Shown in pieces: positions 16,653 to 21,519 of a stretch of 21,519 nucleotides of DNA. The DNA lies in contig JAPOHM010000004.1 in NCBI GenBank assembly GCA_029979405.1, forward strand, positions 1 through 21,519, given 5' to 3'. The position numbers were made by a program, and so were the translations under genes. The notes below the pieces were generated by a model. It ran no database searches, was not told the origin of the DNA, and saw only the letters and a program-made list of their open reading frames with translations. This DNA comes from Methanobacteriota archaeon (GTDB taxonomy: Archaea > Thermoplasmatota > Poseidoniia > Poseidoniales > Poseidoniaceae). Position 1 is the first letter of the stretch. Each line of letters opens with the position of its first letter.

Positions 16653-17405
16653 TCACATATAGATTGAATTCGCTGATTCCGACATTTCGGATATCAAATC
16701 CTCAGCTTTGTTGGGATGTATTTCTTTCAACTTGTCAGCTAATCTGTTTGTTGCATCGATTGGAATCGGTAACGGTAAACTCCACCATTTCCTTACAGTT
16801 TCGAGTAATAATTGAGCACCTACAGGGTCTAGCGATTTCCCAACAGTTGTTGCAATTACACAAGAAGAATTAACTCCATGAATGGGACTTAGTGCAGTTA
16901 TTAGTGCGGCCATTCCAATAATTCCAGCCTTAGGTTCATTTCTTCGAACATCGACCCCTTGTTTTTCCAGTTGTATTCTATATTGCGAGTTACCAGTTAC
17001 TGCAAACACTTCTTTTCTTTCCGGATTTGTTACCATGCCAGCAAAAACAATGATTTCACCACCTGCGAAAATCTCGATAATTGAGTTAGCCAACTCATAT
17101 TGTCCTTCTGGAGTCATTGGCTGAGCGTCACCGGTTAAGGTGAAGATTATTTTATTATCAATCTCTAATTTTGATAATAACACATGAGGCGGTTGAAGTA
17201 AACCGTCTTCGTCCAACTTGGCAAGGGGAGGAAAAGCAGGATGTATGATTCTTGCAATAGGCTCGGCGTCAAGCTCTAGATTAATTGCATCGATTGCTAA
17301 TTTACCGATATCTCCTACACCCGGCATAGCAACGAGTAGAGTCTCACCTTCTGTATTAGGTCTGGATATCCAATCAATGAGTGCACTCATAAATCTAAAG
17401 TGCAT
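16653..17405 (-). CDS. PAC2 (proteasome assembly chaperone-like) family protein
   Basis: Archaeal PAC2-like protein of 250 residues. Family features are the early glycine turn in LLVAMPGVGDIGKLAID, a central strand-turn set around FTLTGDAQPMTPEGQYELA, GEIIVFAGMV, and the block AGIIGMAALITALSPIHGV. The fold is known from eukaryotic proteasome assembly chaperones. The biochemical role in archaea is not settled. It is the last gene of the run rpl44e-rps27e-aIF2alpha-nop10-PAC2, 24 nt after nop10, an arrangement widely kept in archaea. A second in-frame ATG at 17390 (MSALIDW) may be the true start; neither has a clear ribosome-binding site. Confidence 0.82.
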   Translation of the reverse strand: MHFRFMSALIDWISRPNTEGETLLVAMPGVGDIGKLAIDAINLELDAEPIARIIHPAFPPLAKLDEDGLLQPPHVLLSKLEIDNKIIFTLTGDAQPMTPEGQYELANSIIEIFAGGEIIVFAGMVTNPERKEVFAVTGNSQYRIQLEKQGVDVRRNEPKAGIIGMAALITALSPIHGVNSSCVIATTVGKSLDPVGAQLLLETVRKWWSLPLPIPIDATNRLADKLKEIHPNKAEDLISEMSESANSIYM

Positions 17406-17429
17406 TTAGGCACAGTATAATGGTTGGCA

Positions 17430-17642
17430 TTATTCTTCTTCATCAGAACTTAATGTTGGAAGTGAATTGACCCACCCATCCTCTTCAACTCCGTCCAATT
17501 TTCTTCGTATGTGTGCTCTTTTGTCTTCTGGTGACCACTTGATTGGAGCTGCGGCCTTTGCGACAGAACCACATTTTGGACAAGTGGTTTCAAGACAGTA
17601 CTCTAAGCAGTCGACGCATTGTTGCATTGATTGCCTAACCAT
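17430..17642 (-). CDS. nop10: H/ACA ribonucleoprotein protein Nop10
   Basis: Small zinc-ribbon protein of the H/ACA guide-RNA pseudouridylation complex (with Cbf5, Gar1 and L7Ae), acting on rRNA. Two CxxC knuckles are present (Cys9/Cys12 and Cys21/Cys24, the latter CPKCGS), followed by the Nop10 hallmark WSPEDKRAHIRRKL, equivalent to the usual FSPEDRYGKYRR. At 70 residues it is slightly long because of an acidic tail (SSDEEE). The ATG follows the aIF2alpha TGA after one base, so translation is probably coupled. The start could also be the sixth codon, another ATG. Confidence 0.9.
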   Translation of the reverse strand: MVRQSMQQCVDCLEYCLETTCPKCGSVAKAAAPIKWSPEDKRAHIRRKLDGVEEDGWVNSLPTLSSDEEE

Positions 17643-17643
17643 C

Positions 17644-18456
17644 TCATTCCCTCTGAGCTTCAGCAGAGCCTCCAGAGGCTACCACAACGTCGATACAAGC
17701 CTTTGTAGCTCTATTCCAACCATCTTCAGCAGTCTTGAAATCTGGAGCCTTAAGTTCGATTCTGTAACTTGGCGCTCCATCGTAATGACAAGATACTTCC
17801 AACTCGGTTTCACTGTCTGAAACGGATTCTGCAGCGATCAAGGCTTCCTTGATTATTTCTATACCATCCCCGTCGTCGACATTCAGAGTGAAATGTCCTC
17901 GAATTTCTACTGTATCAGGGATGATATTCTTGATAGCGATTTCAATAAATGGTTGAATCCAATTGCCTTCAAATCCTAATTCTGAAAGTGATTCAGGCTT
18001 CGTTGCTGCTTCTTCGAAGGCGCCGTAAAGTGTCCCGAATGATTCTGTCAAGTCCACTTGATTCTCAGTGAGTTGGTCCTGATTCCAACCGACTTGTTCA
18101 GATAGAACCTTGAACAATTGTTTCGCTCTTTCTTCATTTTTCCATTCAGCAAGCCTGTCTCTTTTTCTTTCTTCACTTACAGACTTAAGAGACAATTCCA
18201 GAGATTTGTTGTCCTTTCTTGTTCTGAGAACTTTACAGATTAGCCTTTGCCCAGGTCTAGCGTAAGAACGGATATTCTTTACCCAACCACTTGCAATTTC
18301 ACCAATGAAAATAAATCCTTCAATGCCCTCATATTCTTCCAAATCTACGTATGCACCGTTTTGTTTTACTTCTCTTACGAGGGCGACAACCAGTTCGCCT
18401 TCTTGAGGTCCATCATCAATGATGCCTTCGGGCAAGGAGGTCAAGCCTCCATTCAT
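17644..18456 (-). CDS. eif2a: Translation initiation factor aIF2 subunit alpha
   Basis: Alpha subunit of the heterotrimeric initiator-tRNA carrier. The N-terminal S1-type OB domain spans about residues 10-85 (GELVVALVREVKQNGAYVDL, then EGFIFIGEIASGWVKNI and SLELSLKSVS). The helical middle domain runs to about 170, and the C-terminal alpha-beta domain that binds the gamma subunit is seen in AIKNIIPDTVEIRG. The length, 270 residues, is normal. In place of the usual HISEVS-type loop this protein has FIGEIASGWV, a mild departure. Its ATG overlaps the rps27e stop (ATGA) and it is followed by nop10. Confidence 0.96.
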   Translation of the reverse strand: MNGGLTSLPEGIIDDGPQEGELVVALVREVKQNGAYVDLEEYEGIEGFIFIGEIASGWVKNIRSYARPGQRLICKVLRTRKDNKSLELSLKSVSEERKRDRLAEWKNEERAKQLFKVLSEQVGWNQDQLTENQVDLTESFGTLYGAFEEAATKPESLSELGFEGNWIQPFIEIAIKNIIPDTVEIRGHFTLNVDDGDGIEIIKEALIAAESVSDSETELEVSCHYDGAPSYRIELKAPDFKTAEDGWNRATKACIDVVVASGGSAEAQRE

Positions 18457-18623
18457 TCAAGGGACTCAACGACATTACAGCCGACCAGCTGGGCCTTGCC
18501 ACCAGCAGGGTTTGTCAGTGTAGCGCCACATACTGCACAAGATATTACAGTCGTAGCACGTGAGAATATGATGCTTTCATTGGAGCAGTCTCTGCATGAT
18601 ACTTTAAGGAAATTTGATGCCAT
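18453..18623 (-). CDS. rps27e: Small-subunit ribosomal protein eS27 (S27e)
   Basis: A 56-residue zinc-ribbon ribosomal protein found by translating the gap between aIF2alpha and rpl44e. The protein begins MASNFLKVSCRDC, with Cys10/Cys13 and Cys29/Cys32 (CAVCG) as zinc ligands, then ATLTNPAGGKAQL and a VVESLE end, all typical of archaeal S27e. The ATG is preceded by GAGGTGA, which overlaps the rpl44e stop, at a spacing of about 6 bases. Its own TGA overlaps the aIF2alpha ATG. Confidence 0.96.
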   Translation of the reverse strand: MASNFLKVSCRDCSNESIIFSRATTVISCAVCGATLTNPAGGKAQLVGCNVVESLE

Positions 18624-18633
18624 AATTTTCACC

Positions 18634-18918
18634 TCAGTTGTCTACTAATTCGAATTTCTTTGCTCTCTGGCATGGAGCGTAATGTGCTTTACCAGTTTCA
18701 GTACATCGGTATAGAATGTTAACTCTCTTTGTAGGTTTTTCTCTTCCATCTGGTTTAGGACGTGGGAAACCGCGATATCCTGCCATAACTCTTCGGAATC
18801 TTCTCTGACCCCACTTAAGTTCGCTTGCGCGCTTCTTTTTCACACGCTCTACAGTGTGCATAGTGTGCTTACCAGCACTTGGACTGTACCTCTTTATTTG
18901 ACGTGGCATTTTGACCAT
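18634..18918 (-). CDS. rpl44e: Large-subunit ribosomal protein eL42 (L44e), zinc ligands mostly lost
   Basis: A 94-residue basic protein near the ribosomal E site. The family frame is clear: MPRQIKRYSPSAGKHTMHTV, ELKWGQRRFRR, KPTKRVNILYRC and a final RAKKFEL. The usual first knuckle YCPxC reads YSPSA here, and the second, CxECG, reads CTETG. Three of the four zinc cysteines are therefore missing; one extra Cys occurs in HYAPC. I chose the ATG at 18918 because AGGTGA lies 4 bases before it; the longer frame from 18939 would put that site inside the gene. It is the first gene of the operon leading to rps27e, 10 nt away. Confidence 0.94.
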   Translation of the reverse strand: MVKMPRQIKRYSPSAGKHTMHTVERVKKKRASELKWGQRRFRRVMAGYRGFPRPKPDGREKPTKRVNILYRCTETGKAHYAPCQRAKKFELVDN

Positions 18919-18954
18919 AGTCTCACCTTGAGCACCCAAGCCACCATCGACCTG

Positions 18955-18962
18955 TATTTATG
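18955..18962 (-). promoter_or_regulatory. Predicted TATA box for the rpl44e operon
   Basis: On the minus strand CATAAATA lies 44 bases before the rpl44e ATG, the same distance as for rpl10e, and is followed by CAGGTCGATGG. An upstream CGTCCGTC resembles CGTC elements before the other ribosomal TATA boxes. It would drive the five-gene operon. Inferred from spacing and likeness. Confidence 0.5.
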
Positions 18963-19049
18963 GCTGACGGACGCTAATTTCCAAGAAACCGACCCACTGA
19001 ATCAATTTTTAGCGGGCATATTGATAAATCTGATTGTAGCCGTCTGCTT

Positions 19050-19832
19050 ATGGATTCCATGATGAAAGCGGCGCTTCTATTTTGGATTCCATTGATATTA
19101 ATGGGTTTAGGATTGTGGCTTTCTACCAGTCGTAAATCCAAAGTTATAGGATTGGTTGTATTTGTTACATCAAGCCTAATCTTCCTCGCTTCTCCATGGA
19201 CTGTACCGAGCTCTGATTCAACAGCTGGAGCTCACCTCATTTTGAGTATAATCGCTCCTTGTGCCCTTCTGATATACGGTTTACACGGTATGATTTTTGG
19301 GGGTAATGTTCCCGTTGGTAGACTTGATAGTACCGCTAGATGGTCTGGTTTCTTTGCAATGTTTGTTTCGATCGGAATTTTTAGTTTGATGCATTGGTCG
19401 AATTTCACACCCATATGGAGAAGTGATGTCAATCCATATTGGATAGTATTTTGGCCAACTATGCTTCTTTTCTCAACCTCCCTTTGTGCGGCCGCATCCA
19501 TCGGAATGGTTGGATATGGTGAGAACCGATTTGGTGAATCTGTAAAACTAGCAGGTATGTCAATTTTGTTCGCAGGAATAACTCTCCTTGCGATGTTGGT
19601 TGATGGAGAACATACGACTGCTAGTGAATTCAGAGATTATCTGTTTCTTGTAGTCGCAGATATTCTAGGAATACTGGTTGGTGGAATGTTGGCTGTGGCT
19701 ATTTTTGCATTGGTTATATGGACTTATGAAAAATCATTACCTAATCCCGATAGTACTCATCCGCCAACCGAGCAGGAATTGAAAAAATTAGTTGAAATTG
19801 CAAATAATCACATAGGAGGTGAAGAGGAATGA
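19050..19832 (+). CDS. Unknown integral membrane protein, about seven helices
   Basis: Not recognised. The 260 residues contain about seven hydrophobic segments: 6-25, 32-48, 60-84, 98-116, 131-155, 167-184 and 197-225. A polar tail of about 33 residues, rich in Glu and Lys, ends in GGEEE. The extramembrane loops carry MHWSNFTPIWRSDVNPYW, rich in aromatics. No catalytic motif is evident. A GATAAAT about 26 bases before the ATG would give a leaderless transcript. The stop overlaps the next gene's ATG, so the two products probably work together. The neighbours are ribosomal operons and offer no functional hint. Confidence 0.7.
   Translation: MDSMMKAALLFWIPLILMGLGLWLSTSRKSKVIGLVVFVTSSLIFLASPWTVPSSDSTAGAHLILSIIAPCALLIYGLHGMIFGGNVPVGRLDSTARWSGFFAMFVSIGIFSLMHWSNFTPIWRSDVNPYWIVFWPTMLLFSTSLCAAASIGMVGYGENRFGESVKLAGMSILFAGITLLAMLVDGEHTTASEFRDYLFLVVADILGILVGGMLAVAIFALVIWTYEKSLPNPDSTHPPTEQELKKLVEIANNHIGGEEE
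19814..19822 (+). promoter_or_regulatory. Strong Shine-Dalgarno site for the second membrane gene
   Basis: AGGAGGTGA is a perfect match to the usual 16S rRNA tail complement. It lies 6 bases before the ATG at 19829 and is embedded in the last codons of the upstream gene. It fixes the downstream start and suggests independent as well as coupled initiation. Confidence 0.8.
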
Positions 19833-20284
19833 ACAAGTCACTTGCATCTTGGAAATTATTGCTATTTGCAGCGGCTCTTCCAATCCTTGTAATAATGGCT
19901 CTAAATCTATCTCTTGGTGAAGGAATTCATAAGGAGTCTTTCAAGAGATTTGCGAATTCAATTCTTACATCATACATTGTAGTTGGATTGATTTTACTCG
20001 GAAACCTATTCTTCTATGCGGATTCAAGACACAGACCACTTGCACCATTAGTCGGAATGTTGGTAGCAATAGGCTTTGGAATATTGGTTGTCTGGGGCCT
20101 TACTTCGTATGATGACCTATTATTGGAAGCAAACAGTGGATTGAGGTCACAATTACTTTCAAACATTGTGCGATTATTAGTTGCAATTACAGGAATGTTT
20201 GTAGCTGCATTCTTTGCAATAGGTTTTACTTTCGCTATGATAACCGGTCGCGAAAGAAGAATTTTGTTCAAAGAAGAAGAATAA
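19829..20284 (+). CDS. Unknown integral membrane protein, four helices
   Basis: Not recognised. The 151 residues have about four transmembrane segments (9-28, 42-63, 71-91 and 111-138) and a basic then acidic cytoplasmic tail ([12 protein letters not shown]). It starts inside the stop of the previous gene (ATGA) behind a very strong ribosome-binding site, so it is probably made at high or balanced level with that partner. It shows no motif linking it to a transporter or enzyme family. rpl37e begins 55 bases after its stop with its own promoter. Confidence 0.7.
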   Translation: MNKSLASWKLLLFAAALPILVIMALNLSLGEGIHKESFKRFANSILTSYIVVGLILLGNLFFYADSRHRPLAPLVGMLVAIGFGILVVWGLTSYDDLLLEANSGLRSQLLSNIVRLLVAITGMFVAAFFAIGFTFAMITGRERRILFKEEE

Positions 20285-20300
20285 ATCGCTCCGTCGGTTT

Positions 20301-20307
20301 CATAAAG
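20301..20307 (+). promoter_or_regulatory. Predicted TATA box and shared downstream block for rpl37e
   Basis: CATAAAG lies 39 bases before the rpl37e start and is followed by GGAAGGTAGGTCGCACAGTC (from 20308). This matches the rpl10e site at most positions. GGTGA then serves as ribosome-binding site 6 bases before the ATG. The promoter role is inferred. Confidence 0.5.
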
Positions 20308-20339
20308 GGAAGGTAGGTCGCACAGTCGCAGGTGATACT

Positions 20340-20513
20340 ATGTCCAAAGGTACTCCATCCATGGGTAAGAGGCAAAAGACCACACACATCAGATGTAGAA
20401 GGTGTGGCAGAAACGCATATCACAAGCAAAAATCAACTTGCGCATCCTGTGGATACGGCTCCACTGCAAGGATGAGAGGATTCAGCTGGTCAAAGAAAAC
20501 ACATCGACCTTAA
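20340..20513 (+). CDS. rpl37e: Large-subunit ribosomal protein eL37 (L37e)
   Basis: A 57-residue zinc-ribbon protein found by direct translation. It begins [19 protein letters not shown], and the ligands are Cys19/Cys22 (CRRC) and Cys34/Cys37 (CASCG). The tail is [15 protein letters not shown], as in archaeal L37e, which binds rRNA. All four cysteines are intact, unlike the window's eL42. The ATG follows CAGGTGATACT. PurF starts 60 bases downstream. Confidence 0.96.
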   Translation: MSKGTPSMGKRQKTTHIRCRRCGRNAYHKQKSTCASCGYGSTARMRGFSWSKKTHRP

Positions 20514-20573
20514 TCGTTAAGAGAATGGAAAGGCCTGTAAAGCCTCTTGCATTGCAAACATCAGGCGAGACAA

Positions 20574-21519
20574 ATGTGTGGCATAATTGGTCTCGTCGGA
20601 AGAAGAGGATACCACATCAACCAGCTACTGTATGACGGGTTAACAGTCTTGCAACACAGAGGCCAAGATGCCGCTGGGATGATGACTGAAAACAACGGAA
20701 AATTCCACTTAAGAAAATCCAATGGTTTGGTCAAGGATGTTTTTTATAAAAAACACATGAAGAATTTACTCGGATCAAACGGGATTGGTCATGTAAGATA
20801 CCCAACAGCAGGCACATCATCTGCGGCAGAGGCTCAACCTTTCTACGTAAATTATCCATTTGGTATCTCCCTAGCGCACAATGGAAATTTAACCAATGCA
20901 AGTGAGATTAATGATTTGCTGACCAACGTACACAGACGGCACGTAAACACTACATCCGATTCGGAATTACTACTGAATCTCTTAGCAATGGAATTACATT
21001 CAAGGACTCAAAATCTCGACATAAATGGAGAAATACACGTCGATGTAAACACAATTTTCGAATCTGTGCATGCATTAAATAATCAAATAACGGGAGGTTA
21101 TGCTTGTGTCTCTTTGATATCTGGTTTTGGACTACTTGCATTTAGAGACCCGAACGGAATTAGGCCACTAATTTTCGGAAGCCGAGTTGTAGAAGGAGAA
21201 AAAGAATGGATAGTTGCAAGTGAATCAGTTGCAATACATGCGTTAGGATTCGATGTGGAGAGAGATATTTCACCTGGTGAAGCGATATTCATTTCATCAA
21301 CAGGGCAAGTTTTCACCAAGATTTGTGCTGATGAGACAAATCACTCACCATGTATCTTCGAGCACGTTTATTTCTCAAGACCTGATTCAATTATCGATGG
21401 CATATCTGTTTACCAAGCGAGGCTAAATCAAGGACAGAGGTTGGCGGAGCGGATATTAGAACAATTCCCTAACCACGACATTGATTGCGTAATTCCAGTT
21501 CCTGATTCTGGTAGGTATG
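20574..21519 (+). CDS. purF: Amidophosphoribosyltransferase PurF, 3' end beyond window
   Basis: First step of purine synthesis: it makes phosphoribosylamine from PRPP and glutamine. The frame stays open to the last base, with 315 residues visible. Translation starts MCGIIGLVG, so Cys2 becomes the N-terminal nucleophile without a propeptide. Class II glutaminase motifs follow: HRGQDAAGM, GIGHVRYPT, LAHNGNLTN, TSDSELLL, GGYACVSL and FRDPNGIRPL. The visible end, CVIPVPDSGRY, is the beginning of the phosphoribosyltransferase domain, whose PRPP loop is not in the window. Archaeal PurF starting directly at MCG is common. It may be on the rpl37e transcript or have its own start in the 60-base gap, which holds no clear promoter. 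Confidence 0.96.
   Translation, partial: MCGIIGLVGRRGYHINQLLYDGLTVLQHRGQDAAGMMTENNGKFHLRKSNGLVKDVFYKKHMKNLLGSNGIGHVRYPTAGTSSAAEAQPFYVNYPFGISLAHNGNLTNASEINDLLTNVHRRHVNTTSDSELLLNLLAMELHSRTQNLDINGEIHVDVNTIFESVHALNNQITGGYACVSLISGFGLLAFRDPNGIRPLIFGSRVVEGEKEWIVASESVAIHALGFDVERDISPGEAIFISSTGQVFTKICADETNHSPCIFEHVYFSRPDSIIDGISVYQARLNQGQRLAERILEQFPNHDIDCVIPVPDSGRY

Noticed and set aside
20519..20556. AGGC/GCCT mini-hairpin between rpl37e and purF as a terminator
   Set aside because: The stem is only four pairs with no T-tract after it; too weak to call.
20402..20635. 77-residue open frame overlapping rpl37e and purF
   Set aside because: It is out of frame with both genes, whose motifs are unambiguous, and contains no motif itself.

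Overview
The window reads as archaeal chromosome from an AT-rich euryarchaeal lineage, most likely Thermoplasmatota of the marine group II/III type (Poseidoniales-like); the clade is inferred. Archaeal markers are ribosomal proteins uL16/L10e, eL37, eS27 and eL42, aIF2-alpha, Nop10, ABCE1, a geranylgeranyl reductase, an archaeal type IV pilin and a SAMP-like ubiquitin-fold protein. A bacterial-type MutS-MutL pair sits among them. Genes are packed tightly and every stretch over 300 bases contains a gene. No insertion sequence, CRISPR array or phage gene was seen.

Left part (1-4596): the 3' part of an isoprenyl diphosphate synthase is followed by a geranylgeranyl reductase (membrane lipid synthesis), then a lone type IV pilin. 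These converge on moaA (minus). A divergent, EPSP-synthase-like aroA follows. Middle (4600-10369, minus): mutS-mutL, coupled by an ATGA overlap, and a predicted double-anchored membrane protein of unknown function.

Centre right (10483-16303, plus): rpl10e, then the run ABCE1 - nuclease A - nuclease B. The two nucleases are diverged paralogues. Each combines a Cas4/Dna2/AddB-like iron-sulfur PD-(D/E)XK nuclease with a C-terminal region resembling tandem OB folds. They lie 9 and 27 nt apart downstream of the ribosome-recycling ATPase. This is the most interesting unit in the window.

Right part: tRNA-Ser(CGA) (minus) is divergent from a SAMP2/MoaD-like gene. A five-gene minus-strand operon runs rpl44e, rps27e, aIF2-alpha, nop10, PAC2-family, linking translation, RNA modification and a proteasome-assembly-like family. 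Then come two coupled membrane-protein genes, rpl37e, and the 5' part of purF, cut by the window edge. Two short genes, rps27e and rpl37e, were found by direct translation. The eL42 protein has lost three of its four usual zinc-ligand cysteines.

Gene control: rpl10e and rpl37e share an almost identical block around the predicted TATA box, with weaker likeness before rpl44e and the tRNA. All four convergent gene pairs are separated by at most 10 nt or overlap at their stops.
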